A DNA stretch of 64,000 bases from Deltaproteobacteria bacterium (GCA_016938035.1 JAFGVK010000036.1:1-64000); one strand, 5' to 3'. Numbered from the stretch's first letter, positions 17,508 to 26,826 are shown. Numbers and translations are program-made. The notes: generated by a model from the sequence alone, not told the origin.

Positions 17508-18910
17508 CGCGATGCCTCCCTGCGGTACTTGAGGGCCACCTGCAGCTCTCTGTGCTTGGCTCTGGTGAGGGGGAAGAGCAGCGCGGCGACGATCGCCCCC
17601 ACCAGCAGCACCGCCCCCGCGGGCCCTGTGAGCAGCCGGATCGCCAGCAGGGGCAGCGCCGGCTGCGGCGAGGAGACCGCGTCTGCAGCGGGCTGGACGT
17701 AGCCCACCCACCCCAGCACCTGCAGGGCCACGAAGACTGAGACCGCCCCCGACAGCTTCCGGACAAGGTTCTTGGTGCCGTAGTAGACCGCCTCAGAGCG
17801 GGCGCCGGTCTTCCACTCCTCCCAGTCCACCACGTCGGGGATCATCGCGTCGGGCAGCACGTGCGCCGCGGCGATCCCCACCCCGGCGACCGCGGACAGG
17901 GACAGGGCATAGCCCACCTCGCCGGGGCCGATGGTGAACATCGCGAGCTGCATCAGCGCCCAGATCCCCGCCCCCAGGGCGTACGAGAGCCGCTTGCCCA
18001 GGGGGCGGGACAGCCAGACCCACAGGGGGATCGCGGCCAGCGACGAGACGATGATCACCCCGAGCATCGCCGAGGCCATCGCCAGGGGGAAGCCCAGCAG
18101 CCCGGTCTTGGCCCCCAGCTCGCCGCCAGCGAGCTGGTAGGTGACGAAGAAGGGCATCATCAGCCCCACCAGGTCGAAGGAGATCCAGTTGAGCATGTTC
18201 AGCGCGGTCAGGTAGCGGAAGGGCACGTTGGCCCACGCCGCCCGCAGGCTCTGGAGCAGCGGCGGGGTGATGAGAGGCTCGGAGTGGGCGTCCTCGTGGA
18301 CGAAGATCCCGATCGCCAGGATGGGAAACACCGCGAGCACGCCGAACAGCGCAGCCACCGCGACGTAGCCCTGCTGAGCGGTGAAGCCCGCCCCCTGCAT
18401 CGCCTCCACCAGCCCCGGCGCGACCACCGCCACCGCGAGCGAGGCGAGCTGGTTGAAGAACATCCGCCACGAGGTGATCGAGGTGCGCTCGTCGTAGTCG
18501 GGGGTGAGCTCGGGGGTCATGGCGTAGAAGGGGATCGACACCAGGCTCTGGATCAGGTCTGAGACCATGTAGGCGCCGGTCACGTAGAGGGCCAGCGCCC
18601 ACTGGCTCTCCCAGGGGGGGGCCCACCACAGCACGGCGTACATCAGCCCGAACGGCACCGCGAACAGGATCAGGAAGGGCCTGCGGCGGCCCATGCTGGT
18701 CCTGGTGCGATCGGAGATCGACCCCACCAGCGGGTCGTTGAGCGCGTCCCACAGCACACCCGCCAGCACCGCGAAGGAGGCGAGGCGGGGCTCCAGCCCC
18801 ACGACGTCGGTGAGGACGATCGCGAAGAAGATCTGCCGCAGGGTGTTGAAGCTGGAGATCGACCAGTCGCCGGTGCCGTAGAGGACCTTGGTGTGGAGGG
18901 GCAGGCTCAT
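17504..18910 (-). CDS. GPH-type (MelB-like) cation:sugar symporter family transporter
   Basis: This 468-aa polytopic inner-membrane protein has about 12 hydrophobic segments. The loop between helices 2 and 3 reads NDPLVGSISDRTRTSMGRRR, the signature of the glycoside-pentoside-hexuronide symporter family within the MFS clan. A sugar or glycoside substrate is expected, but the exact one cannot be told. ATG 18910 is chosen because the MSLPLHTKVLYGTGD start matches the family; upstream codons in the same frame look non-coding. It overlaps the following acetyltransferase gene by 4 nt. Confidence 0.85.
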   Translation of the reverse strand: MSLPLHTKVLYGTGDWSISSFNTLRQIFFAIVLTDVVGLEPRLASFAVLAGVLWDALNDPLVGSISDRTRTSMGRRRPFLILFAVPFGLMYAVLWWAPPWESQWALALYVTGAYMVSDLIQSLVSIPFYAMTPELTPDYDERTSITSWRMFFNQLASLAVAVVAPGLVEAMQGAGFTAQQGYVAVAALFGVLAVFPILAIGIFVHEDAHSEPLITPPLLQSLRAAWANVPFRYLTALNMLNWISFDLVGLMMPFFVTYQLAGGELGAKTGLLGFPLAMASAMLGVIIVSSLAAIPLWVWLSRPLGKRLSYALGAGIWALMQLAMFTIGPGEVGYALSLSAVAGVGIAAAHVLPDAMIPDVVDWEEWKTGARSEAVYYGTKNLVRKLSGAVSVFVALQVLGWVGYVQPAADAVSSPQPALPLLAIRLLTGPAGAVLLVGAIVAALLFPLTRAKHRELQVALKYRREASR

Positions 18911-19139
18911 CGGGCGGTCCCGTGGCGCGCCCGCGCTCCCCGTCTGGCGGAGGCGCCGCAGCGAGGGGACCGAGCGCAAGCCCGGCGTTGCATGTTGACT
19001 CGCCTCCTCGGTATGGCGTCCTCCCGCGGCCCTGAGAAGCGTCCAGCCGCCTCCCTCCGGGCACACTCTGGCCCAGGCGCCCTCCACGCGTCAAGTGGCG
19101 ATCTGCGCGTCGCCAGAGGGAGAGGGCGTGCGGTGGTCG

Positions 19140-20897
19140 CTAGGGCGCGATCTTGCAGGTCTGGAAGCCGGCGATGCAGTGGAGGGTGACCCGCTGCCCC
19201 GCCTCGACCTGCACCACCATCCCGTCGATCGCGCGCACCGGATAGCCGGGAAAGCGCGCAGCGACGGTGTAGCTGCCGGGCTGCACCGCGCCTGGCTCGA
19301 AATAGGTGCCCTGGCGGACCAGCCACACCGCCTCGGCCTGACCGGTCGCCGCAAACAGGCCAGCGGTCTGGTCTGGGGGCGTTGAGGCGGGGGGGGCTGC
19401 GACCGCCGTGGGGGGGGAGGACGCGCCCACCAGGACAGGCCGCGGGGGCTCCGGTGGGGCGGTCTCCCCCTCGCCGGGCGCCACCACCGGCGCTGTGGGC
19501 GCTGGCCTGTGGCCCTCGGCGGGACGCGCAGGGGCCCCTGCGGGGGGCTCGCTGGGTGTCCCTCCGAGCTGTGGCTCTAGCAGCCTGATCAGCGGGGCCT
19601 CCGCAGGGGGGGACGGTGAGGACTCCGCGGCGGGCTTCGGCGCGGGCTGCTGGGGGGCAGGTCGCTCGCGGGCGGGTTGCTCTGGCGGTCGCGCCTCGCG
19701 CACCACCGGCAAGGCGATGAGCAGCGCGCCCCCTAGGGCCAGCGCCGCGCCTAGGGCCAGCGCCGCCCCGCTCCACAGTCCACGGCGGTGCTGGGCGGGG
19801 AGGGCGTCCGCGGTGGAGGCGGTGAGCAGCTCGGGGAAGATCACCTCCGAGGTGGTGCCGTCCAGCTCGTCGTAGAGGGAGCGCTCGTAGACCTCCTGGT
19901 CCATCGCCATGGTCTCCAGCGAGCGCTGGTTCTCCTCTGGCGGGAACAGGTCCTCCACCATGGTCTCCACCGACCGGGTGGGCTCAGGCACCTGGGTCAC
20001 GTCGCCGTTCCAGAGCTGGAGCAGCACCTCGCAGCTCGGGGCCCTGCGGTCAAGATCGACGGTGATCGCCGCCAGGATGGCCCGCCAGATCCGGTCTGGT
20101 AGCTCTGGGCGGACCGCGCGGGGGTCGGTGAACTCCCCGCTTCGCACCATCGAGAACAGGGTGACGAAGTCCTTGTGATCGAAGGGGAGCCGGTTGGTGG
20201 CGAGCTGGTAGAGCATCACCCCCAGGGCCCAGATGTCCGTGCGCTGGTCCACGTCGCGCGAGCCGCGGGTCTGCTCGGGGGACATATAGGCCGGGCTGCC
20301 CAAGATCGCGCCGGTGCGCGTCTGGGTGATGCTGTCGTCCTCGTCGAGCACCTTGACCAGGCCGAAGTCCGCGATCTTCGGGACGAGCTCGTCGTCGAAC
20401 TGCTGGAGGAGGATGTTGGCTGGCTTGAGGTCACGGTGGATGTGACCCGCCCTGTGCGCCGCTCGGACCCCGCGGATAATCGCGCGCGCCAGGCTGTCGA
20501 GGGTCTGGATGTCGAGCGGGTGGTGGGCGCGCAGGTACTCCTGCAGGTTTGGCCCCTCGACGTACTCCATCACCAGCCCAGGCTGCCCCTCGAATTCCAC
20601 CACGTCGGTGACTGAGACGATGTTGGGGTGGTGGAGGCGGGCCTGGGTCTGCCCCTCTTGCAGCATCCGGCGCCTGGTGCCTCGCGAGCTGTTGTCGAGG
20701 AGCTTGAGGGCGTAGATCGCGTTGAGCTGGACGTGGCGCACCTTGTAGACCGTCGCCATGGCGCCAGCGCCGAGCTGCTCTAGCACCTCGTACTTGTCGA
20801 CAATCTGGTGCTTCTCCAGCCCCATCAGCCTGGCCTCGTGCGGAGGGCTGGATGCGCCTCCCACGGGGGGACTATCGGAGCCGGGGTTGCCTGTCAT
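19140..20897 (-). CDS. Transmembrane Ser/Thr protein kinase
   Basis: This 585-aa protein is an intact Hanks-type kinase: glycine loop LGAGAMATVY (42-51), Lys65, HRDLKPAN (154-161) with catalytic Asp156, DFG (177-179) and the activation-segment motif SPAYMSPEQ. A single membrane segment lies near 370-392. It is followed by a Pro-rich periplasmic stretch and a PEGA-like end domain (about 510-585). The gene is last in a four-gene unit: its ATG directly follows the TGA of the FGE-domain lipoprotein gene. It probably senses envelope conditions and may work with the lipoproteins made from the same transcript. Confidence 0.93.
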   Translation of the reverse strand: MTGNPGSDSPPVGGASSPPHEARLMGLEKHQIVDKYEVLEQLGAGAMATVYKVRHVQLNAIYALKLLDNSSRGTRRRMLQEGQTQARLHHPNIVSVTDVVEFEGQPGLVMEYVEGPNLQEYLRAHHPLDIQTLDSLARAIIRGVRAAHRAGHIHRDLKPANILLQQFDDELVPKIADFGLVKVLDEDDSITQTRTGAILGSPAYMSPEQTRGSRDVDQRTDIWALGVMLYQLATNRLPFDHKDFVTLFSMVRSGEFTDPRAVRPELPDRIWRAILAAITVDLDRRAPSCEVLLQLWNGDVTQVPEPTRSVETMVEDLFPPEENQRSLETMAMDQEVYERSLYDELDGTTSEVIFPELLTASTADALPAQHRRGLWSGAALALGAALALGGALLIALPVVREARPPEQPARERPAPQQPAPKPAAESSPSPPAEAPLIRLLEPQLGGTPSEPPAGAPARPAEGHRPAPTAPVVAPGEGETAPPEPPRPVLVGASSPPTAVAAPPASTPPDQTAGLFAATGQAEAVWLVRQGTYFEPGAVQPGSYTVAARFPGYPVRAIDGMVVQVEAGQRVTLHCIAGFQTCKIAP

Positions 20898-22166
20898 TCA
20901 CGGCGCGGTGCGGACCAGGCGGAAGCCGATCCAGTTGAGGGGGTTGGTGCTCGCGTAGTCCGCCGCGTCGCCGTGATCGGCCCAGAAGCTGTCGTCGGGC
21001 GGAAGCGCGCTGCGGACGGTGACGTGGCAGGTGTCTGGGGAGGCGTGCCCAGAGCCCCCCCTGAGGCCCCGGTCTGTGGCGTCGGGAGGGTCGATCGGGT
21101 CGACGAGGAGGGGATCGGTGACTGGGTCCGCGCCGTAGAACTGATCCAGGTCCCAGACCCACTCCCAGACGTTGCCGGTCATGTCGTACAGGCCCGCGGC
21201 GTTGGGGGCCTTGACCCCCGCGGGGTGGACCACGTCCCCCGAATTCTCGAAGGTCCACCCCACCAGGGCGGGGTTGGTGGAGCCGGCGTAGCGGTCGAGG
21301 CTGTCACCCCGCGCCGCGTGCTCCCACTCCGCCTCGGTGGGGAGCCGCCAGCCCTCGCAGGTGTACGGGTCGTCCCCCTCCAGGCAGCGCGCCAGCCCGA
21401 GCTGGTCGTTGAGGGCGTTGGCCACGTCCAGCGCCTCGCGCCAGCCCACCCTGGTGGCGGGGCAGCTTCCGCCGCACTCGGGGGAGACCCAGGCGCGGTC
21501 GGGGTACACGTCCTGCCACTGCTTGCGGGTGAATTCCGTGGCCATCATGAGGTACGGCCTGGTGAGCGTCACCTCGTGCAGCGGGGCCTCGTTGGCGAAA
21601 CTCCAGCGCTCCGCCGCGCCCATGGTGAAGGTGTCCGGCTCGATGCGGGCGATGTTGCAGGTGATGGCGGCGAGGTTGGCGCTCACGGTGGTGGGCTGGA
21701 TGGCCCGCTCCCGGTCGTCGGGGTCTCCCTGAGCGATGGAGAACGAGTCGCCGTCCAGGTCCGCGAATTCGTCGGCGCCGCGCAGGCAGTCGTTCATCTG
21801 CCCGTCGCACAGCTCCTCGGCGCCTGGGTACACCGACGGCTGGGTGTCGTCGCAGTCGCCCGGCAGCACCGGGTCCTCGCGCGAGGGGTCCGGGGCGCAG
21901 GGGGCCACCTCGCAGTAGCCGTCGCCGTCGTCGTCGCCCAAGATGGTGCCGTTGTCCTGCCGCCCGTCGCAGTCGTCGTCGCGCTGGTTCGGCAGCTCGG
22001 TCGCCCCAGGGTGCACCTCCGCGTCCTGGTCGTCACAGTCCACCGAGGCGGCGAAGCCGTCGTGGTCCTGATCGAGGAGCAGCAGCGCCTCCTCCCAGGC
22101 TGCCTCCTTCTCGGCGATCTCCTCGTCGGTGATGAGCAGGCAGGCGGCCAGGTGCAGGAGCAGCAT
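20898..22166 (-). CDS. Lipoprotein with MopE-like repeats and FGE/sulfatase-modifying domain
   Basis: This 422-aa protein starts with a lipoprotein signal (LHLAAC lipobox, Cys10). Residues about 35-150 hold two to three MopE-like Ca-binding repeats (DQDHDGF, DCDDQDAEVHPGA, DDDGDGY). The C-terminal 260 residues are an FGE-sulfatase domain (formylglycine-generating enzyme type): GWREALDVANALN, RLPTEAEWEHAARG, MTGNVWEW and a terminal IGFRLVR. Many bacterial members of this family are not true sulfatase activators, and kinase-linked ones are common in myxobacteria. The start overlaps the previous stop (TGATG), with GGGGGAG upstream, and the stop touches the kinase start. Confidence 0.88.
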   Translation of the reverse strand: MLLLHLAACLLITDEEIAEKEAAWEEALLLLDQDHDGFAASVDCDDQDAEVHPGATELPNQRDDDCDGRQDNGTILGDDDGDGYCEVAPCAPDPSREDPVLPGDCDDTQPSVYPGAEELCDGQMNDCLRGADEFADLDGDSFSIAQGDPDDRERAIQPTTVSANLAAITCNIARIEPDTFTMGAAERWSFANEAPLHEVTLTRPYLMMATEFTRKQWQDVYPDRAWVSPECGGSCPATRVGWREALDVANALNDQLGLARCLEGDDPYTCEGWRLPTEAEWEHAARGDSLDRYAGSTNPALVGWTFENSGDVVHPAGVKAPNAAGLYDMTGNVWEWVWDLDQFYGADPVTDPLLVDPIDPPDATDRGLRGGSGHASPDTCHVTVRSALPPDDSFWADHGDAADYASTNPLNWIGFRLVRTAP

Positions 22167-22960
22167 CACCACTCCCCCTGGACGCGCGCCGCGACGCCCA
22201 GGCCCAGGGCCGCCGCCCCCAGGCCTGCGCCGCCCACTCCCAGGGCGTGGTTCAGCCCTACCAGGCCCTTGACGTCGGGCCAGTCGGTGGACTCGGCGTT
22301 GAAGACCGCCCGGGTCACGGCGGCCCCCGCGAGCGAGGTGAGCGAGAGCGCCGCGGCCCCCACCGCGGCCCTGGTGAGGGGGCGCGGACCCGTGGCCTGG
22401 CCGGGGAGCGGCGCCGCGCTGGGGTAGGCGGGGAAGGGCTGACCGGGCATGCGCAGGGCGGTGAGCAGCACCTGATCGCCTTCCCGCTGCTGGAGCAGGA
22501 AGGGGAGCAGGGCGGGGGCGTCCTCTGCGTAGATCCCGTCCACCCACAGGGCGCCGGTGAGCGGCGGCGGGAGGGGCGTGCGGAGGGGGGGGCTCGCGGG
22601 CCTGGCCCGGTCCCAGGCCGACAGGATCGGCCCCCCCTGGATGGGCCCCAGCGGCATCCCTGGTGCCAGGGCCTGCGCCGCGGCGAACCAGCTGGTGGCG
22701 TCCTGCTCGCGGCCGTTCACGAAGGCATACACCCCCTCTACCCGGTGGATGTCCGCCGCTACGGTGGGGCTGATCGGCTGCGCCTGGCAGGGCACCGCCT
22801 GCTGGAGCAGCACCACCGCCCGCTCCAGCCCCCCGATGTCCAGGGCCGAGATGGCTAAATCCGAGGCCTCCACGGCCTGCTCCAGGGCGCTCGCGACGCG
22901 CAGGGCGTCGGGGCAGGAGGCGGCCTGGGCGCCGAGCGCCAGCGCGAGGGACAGGATCAC
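22166..22960 (-). CDS. Secreted or membrane-attached protein, unknown function
   Basis: This 264-aa protein is of unknown function. It has a signal peptide (ILSLALALGAQAAS), a helical region with TPR-like spacing (about 30-110), a Pro-rich segment, and two Ala/Gly-rich hydrophobic stretches near the C-terminus (about 195-215 and 232-258) that may be membrane segments. GTG 22960 is chosen: GGGAG lies 6 nt upstream and translation from it begins directly with the signal peptide. It follows the CARDB lipoprotein by 16 nt and overlaps the FGE-lipoprotein start by 1 nt. Confidence 0.7.
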   Translation of the reverse strand: MILSLALALGAQAASCPDALRVASALEQAVEASDLAISALDIGGLERAVVLLQQAVPCQAQPISPTVAADIHRVEGVYAFVNGREQDATSWFAAAQALAPGMPLGPIQGGPILSAWDRARPASPPLRTPLPPPLTGALWVDGIYAEDAPALLPFLLQQREGDQVLLTALRMPGQPFPAYPSAAPLPGQATGPRPLTRAAVGAAALSLTSLAGAAVTRAVFNAESTDWPDVKGLVGLNHALGVGGAGLGAAALGLGVAARVQGEW

Positions 22961-22976
22961 GTCAGGCTCCCGGGGG

Positions 22977-24359
22977 CTAGTCGGACCAGGTGTAGCAGTC
23001 GAAGTTATCGCTGAGGTCCTCGTCGACCGAGCCGCTGATCGCGACGAAGCCACAGGAGGTCCAGGTCTCGGAGTAGGGCGCCCCCATGTAGTCGAAGACC
23101 CACCCGTAGGTCTCTCCGGGCGCGAGGCTCACGATGCTCTCGCTCATCTCAGCGTCCTCGGCCCGCAGGTCGCTCACCAGGGTCACCCCCGGCTGGTCGC
23201 GCTCGAAGTAGAGGGTGAGGTCGCTGGCGGTCGCGGGGCCGTTGTTGGTCAGGGTGATGTAGACCCCGGACTCGGTCCCCCACGACATCGCGGAGTCGAA
23301 GAAGACCGTCAGGTTGGTGACAGGGTCCGGCTCCAGGGTCACGCTCACCGGACCGCCCTGGTTGTTGCTGCGGTCGGCGTCGGCCAGCTCCTGGTCCAGG
23401 TCCAGCGCCACCCTGCCGCTCAGGGTTACCGGGCGCTCCCCGGCCCAGGCCAGGTCGAGGGCCACCGTCACCTGCTGGCCGGGGCCCATCCCCGGCACGG
23501 TGAGGTGGGCGTCTCCCACGCCGGCGGTGGGGGCGTCGGTCAGGTCCTGGAACAGGTCCAGGTCGAAGGGCGCGGCGGGGCCGCCCAGGTTCTCCACCAC
23601 CACCTCGTAGTGGACCACGCCGCCGCGCTCGGGGGTGGCGGTGAACGAGGCCACCGACAGGTCCGGTGGCGGCAGCTCCCCCACCGAGCCCTTGACCGAG
23701 AAGGTGGCGCTGGCGCTCCCGTCCGCGCCGCAGTCCGCGCTGATCTGCACCTCGCCCACCGCGAGGGCGTGGACCACTCCCGGCGCGCCGACCTGTGCGA
23801 GCTCGGGATCGGAGCTGCTCCAGCTGCACGAGGTGGCCAGGTCGCCGCTGGTGCCGTCCGAGAGCGCGGCGAGCGCCGCGAAGATCACGTCACCGTCGAT
23901 CACCGCGGAGGTGGTGGAGGGCGTGAGGCTCAGGCCGGTGACCGTGGTGCCCGCGCCCAGCACCCGCGCCTGGCTCAGGGTGGTCTCGCCCTGGTAGCTG
24001 GCGGCTAGCGCTACCACGCCGTCCTCGACGCCTGTGAGCACCCCGGCGCCGCTCAGCACCCCCGCGCTCCCGGCCAGGAGCTGCCAGCTCAGGCCGGTGC
24101 TCAGCGAGGTGGTGGTGGCGTCGGACCAGACGGCGCGGGCGCGGAGCTGCGTGGTCTCCCCCTGCCGGACCAGGGCCGCGAAGGGGTGGACCACCACGCC
24201 CTGCAGGGTGGGTGGGGGGGGCTCTGTGCCGGTGTCGTCCGTGTCGCTGGTGTCGACAGGAACGCTGGTGTCCACGGGATCGCTGGTGTCTTGGGGCTCG
24301 GGCTTTTCGCCACAGGCGATCAGCAGGAGGGGGGTCAGGGACAGGAGCAGGCTTCGCAT
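22977..24359 (-). CDS. Lipoprotein with Ig-like (Big_2) and CARDB domains
   Basis: This 460-aa surface lipoprotein has the lipobox LLIAC followed by an Asp/Thr-rich tether (DTSDPVDTSVPVDTSD). Two Big_2-type Ig-like domains follow (about 50-130 and 135-215). The C-terminal half has one or two CARDB-like domains with the hallmark VENLGGPAAP and a second TNNGPATASDL. It is probably an adhesin or scaffold on the cell surface. It is first in a four-gene minus-strand unit. ATG 24359 is preferred over the GTG two codons upstream because GAGG lies 5-6 nt before it. Confidence 0.82.
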   Translation of the reverse strand: MRSLLLSLTPLLLIACGEKPEPQDTSDPVDTSVPVDTSDTDDTGTEPPPPTLQGVVVHPFAALVRQGETTQLRARAVWSDATTTSLSTGLSWQLLAGSAGVLSGAGVLTGVEDGVVALAASYQGETTLSQARVLGAGTTVTGLSLTPSTTSAVIDGDVIFAALAALSDGTSGDLATSCSWSSSDPELAQVGAPGVVHALAVGEVQISADCGADGSASATFSVKGSVGELPPPDLSVASFTATPERGGVVHYEVVVENLGGPAAPFDLDLFQDLTDAPTAGVGDAHLTVPGMGPGQQVTVALDLAWAGERPVTLSGRVALDLDQELADADRSNNQGGPVSVTLEPDPVTNLTVFFDSAMSWGTESGVYITLTNNGPATASDLTLYFERDQPGVTLVSDLRAEDAEMSESIVSLAPGETYGWVFDYMGAPYSETWTSCGFVAISGSVDEDLSDNFDCYTWSD

Positions 24360-24594
24360 GGGCACCTCGGTCAGAGGGGGATCATAGCGCGTTTTCCCGC
24401 GCGCACCTAGCGCTGGAGGTGGCCTGGGCGGGGATCGGGTGACCCGGCAGCGCGCGCGGGCGCGCCCGCGGGCTGGGTGGGGCGCGCCAGCACGCGGAGA
24501 AGGGGGCCTGAGCAGGGTCCTCTGCGGGCGGTGCCGGGGCCCACGTCTCCGGGGCCGGAGCTCTGAAGTGGGTGGGGCGAGGCGTCAAGGATGT

Positions 24595-24606
24595 TTGACT
24601 TGTCAA
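24595..24606. promoter_or_regulatory. Inverted repeat TTGAC-TT-GTCAA
   Basis: A perfect 5-bp inverted repeat with a 2-nt spacer, in an AT-richer patch about 240 nt upstream of the CARDB lipoprotein start. It also contains TTGACA on the minus strand. No matching -10 was found, so an operator is as likely as a -35 element. Confidence 0.3.
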
Positions 24607-24728
24607 GAGGAGTGCTGGAGCGATGCCCGAGGGTTTGGGAGAGAGCGCGGCTCGCCGGGTGAATTCTGTCGTGCTGCGGTGCGCTTGTGCACAGGGTTAT
24701 CCCTAGGCGAGGTGTCGTTGAAAACCAA

Positions 24729-24743
24729 CCTTCAATCTGAAGG
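24729..24743. promoter_or_regulatory. Small hairpin CCTTCA-ATC-TGAAGG
   Basis: A perfect 6-bp stem with a 3-nt loop in the AT-rich patch. It is about 105 nt past the stop of the ABC ATPase gene (minus strand), so it could end that transcript or serve as a binding site. There is no T-tract. Confidence 0.3.
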
Positions 24744-24848
24744 ATATGTTCTTTGTGAAAAGTTGTGGGGTCGGCTGTCCCCAGCGAAGAGGAGGCGTGG
24801 AGGGGATCCTCTCCGCGCCAGCTCGGTGGGCGCGGAGAGGCTCACTCG

Positions 24849-25550
24849 CTAGACGCCGGAGGCCTTGACCTCGTCCGAGGCGACGGCTCCGTCCACCATC
24901 CCCACCAGCCGCCGGGCGTACTTCATCACCCGCGGGTCGTGGGTGGAGAAGACGAAGGTCACCCCCCGCTCCTCGTTGAGCTGCTGCATGATGGTGAGCA
25001 GCCGCTCAGCGGTCTCGGAGTCGACGTTCGCGGTGGGCTCGTCCGCGAGGATCACTGCGGGGTTGGACGCGATGGCGCGGGCGATGGCCACCCGCTGCTG
25101 CTGCCCGCCGGACATCTCGTTGGGCCGCCGGTGCTCCATCCCCTCCAGCCCCACATCCTTGAGGATCTGCATCACCCGCTCCCGGCGCTCCCTGGCCGGC
25201 ACCCCCTGGAGGGCCACCACCGCCTCGGCGTTCTCGTAGGCGGTGAAGACAGGAATCAGGTTGTACGCCTGAAAGACGAAGCCGATGCGGTCGCGCCGCA
25301 GGCGGGACAGCTCCCTGCGCGACAGGTCGCCGAGGGGCCGGCCCTCCAGGCGCACCACCCCGGAGGTCGGCGTGTCCAGGGCGCCCACCAGGTTGAGGGC
25401 GGTGGTCTTCCCGGAGCCCGATGGCCCCCAGATCGCCACGAACTCACCCTGGTTCACCTGGAGGTTCAGCCCTCGCAGGGCGTGGGTCTCCATCGCCCCC
25501 TTCCGGTACACCTTGGTCACGTTCACAAATTCGACGGTGGGACTGGTCAT
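24849..25550 (-). CDS. ABC transporter ATP-binding protein, LolD/MacB type
   Basis: This 233-aa protein is the ATPase of the export cassette. It has Walker A GPSGSGKTT (42-50), a Q-loop in FVFQAYNLIP, signature MSGGQQQRVAIARA (146-159), Walker B VILADEP (166-172) and the H-loop in FSTHDPR. Family members (LolD, MacB ATPase) power mechanotransmission across the periplasm rather than ordinary substrate passage. It is last in a five-gene unit, 16 nt after the second permease gene. Confidence 0.95.
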   Translation of the reverse strand: MTSPTVEFVNVTKVYRKGAMETHALRGLNLQVNQGEFVAIWGPSGSGKTTALNLVGALDTPTSGVVRLEGRPLGDLSRRELSRLRRDRIGFVFQAYNLIPVFTAYENAEAVVALQGVPARERRERVMQILKDVGLEGMEHRRPNEMSGGQQQRVAIARAIASNPAVILADEPTANVDSETAERLLTIMQQLNEERGVTFVFSTHDPRVMKYARRLVGMVDGAVASDEVKASGV

Positions 25551-25566
25551 GGTGTGATGCCTTGGT

Positions 25567-26817
25567 CTAGACGAGGTTGATGGATTCCACGGGGCTCACC
25601 CTGCCGGCCTTCCACGCGGGATAGATGCCCGCCAGGACGGTGGCCAAGACCACGGCGAGCGCGATGATCAGGGCGTTCTCGGGGTAGATGCCGATGCGGA
25701 GGATGGTGTCGAAGCCCACCCCGCCCACCTCCACAGTGCCCGACTCGGAGTAGGCCGCCGACATGTCGATGCCGTGGGTGTAGAGGTAGTAGTAGGGCCA
25801 GGCGGTGATCAGGGCCGCGCCCACCAGACCCAGCAGGGCGAGCAGCCCGCTCTCGGCCATGACCAGGGCGAAGAGCTGCCGCGGCGAGTAGCCTATCGCC
25901 ATCATGATCCCGAACTCCCTGGTGCGCTCCATCACCGACATGAACAGGGTGTTGAAGATGCCCGCGGCCACCAGCACCCCGATGATCAGCTCCATCGCCC
26001 GGCCTCCGCCGACCTTCATCGCGATGAAGGCGCGGATCTCTGGCTGGATCTGGTCCCAGGTGAGCACCGCCACCCCCTCCCCGAGCTGCTGGCGCAGGGT
26101 GCGGGCGGTCCTGAGCGCGTCGCGCCCGTCGCCGATGAACACCGCGACCTGCGTGCTCTCGGTGGGCTCGTAGCCCACCACCCTGCGGACGGTTCCGAGG
26201 GGGAGCAGGCACAGGGCCCCGTCCAGGCTAGGGGCGCCGGTGGTGACGATCCCCGAGAGGCGCTCCATGTCGGTGACGATGTTGCCGGTGCGGTCGGTCA
26301 TGGTGAAGACCACCTTGTCGCCCAGCTCCGCGCCCAGGTTGCGGGCGAGGATCGACCCGAGCACGATCCCCTTCTCGTCCGGGGTCTGAAACAGGCTGCC
26401 GGCGGTGAGATCATCGGCAAACTCGAAGGTGTCGGCGTCCTCCTGGGTGGGATCGTAGGCGATGAAGAGGGCGCCGAAGCTGTCGCTGGCGGTCGCGACC
26501 ATCGCCTGGCCGCTCACCCGGTCCACCGCGCGCACCACGCCCTCATCCCCCTCGGCGGCGCTCCGCTTGGCGTCGGTCTGCTTTACGGTGCGGGTGAGGG
26601 TGGGGGTGTCGAGGTACTCCTGGTGCTGGATGGTGACGTGTCCCGCCCCAAGGCGCGCGGCGCTGTCGATGAAATCGGCGAAGGAGCGGTCCTGCATCGC
26701 GGTCATGATCACCGCGAGGAAGCCCCCGAAGGCGATCGAGACCAGGGTCAGCAGGGTGCGGCGGCGCTGGCGCCAGAGGTTCCGCCAGGCGAGGCTGATG
26801 AGCTTGAGCGCGTTCAT
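25567..26817 (-). CDS. ABC permease, FtsX/LolE type
   Basis: This 416-aa inner-membrane permease has one N-terminal membrane helix (about 20-42), a large periplasmic domain, and three C-terminal helices. It has the FtsX-family motif ERTREFGIMMAIGYSPRQLF (about 290-309), which couples to the ATPase. It probably forms a heterodimer with the permease encoded just upstream (9-nt gap). Such pairs release lipoproteins or lipids from the inner membrane. The start ATG 26817 follows AGGGGA. Confidence 0.9.
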   Translation of the reverse strand: MNALKLISLAWRNLWRQRRRTLLTLVSIAFGGFLAVIMTAMQDRSFADFIDSAARLGAGHVTIQHQEYLDTPTLTRTVKQTDAKRSAAEGDEGVVRAVDRVSGQAMVATASDSFGALFIAYDPTQEDADTFEFADDLTAGSLFQTPDEKGIVLGSILARNLGAELGDKVVFTMTDRTGNIVTDMERLSGIVTTGAPSLDGALCLLPLGTVRRVVGYEPTESTQVAVFIGDGRDALRTARTLRQQLGEGVAVLTWDQIQPEIRAFIAMKVGGGRAMELIIGVLVAAGIFNTLFMSVMERTREFGIMMAIGYSPRQLFALVMAESGLLALLGLVGAALITAWPYYYLYTHGIDMSAAYSESGTVEVGGVGFDTILRIGIYPENALIIALAVVLATVLAGIYPAWKAGRVSPVESINLV

Positions 26818-26826
26818 GGCGTCCCC

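Larger units (their letters stand above)
24360..24848. other. Intergenic with AT-rich patch, upstream of CARDB-kinase operon
   Basis: There is no supported gene. The region from about 24580 to 24780 is clearly richer in A and T than its surroundings and holds two small inverted repeats, listed separately. It is the only upstream region available to the operon that starts at 24359, so regulatory sites are expected here. Confidence 0.5.

Noticed and set aside
20898-22166. True sulfatase-activating enzyme
   Set aside because: The FGE fold is clear, but no sulfatase gene is near, and many lipoprotein or kinase-linked members of this family have other roles.
24580-24780. AT-rich patch as a replication origin
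   Set aside because: There is no cluster of DnaA boxes and no dnaA, dnaN or gidA gene nearby.
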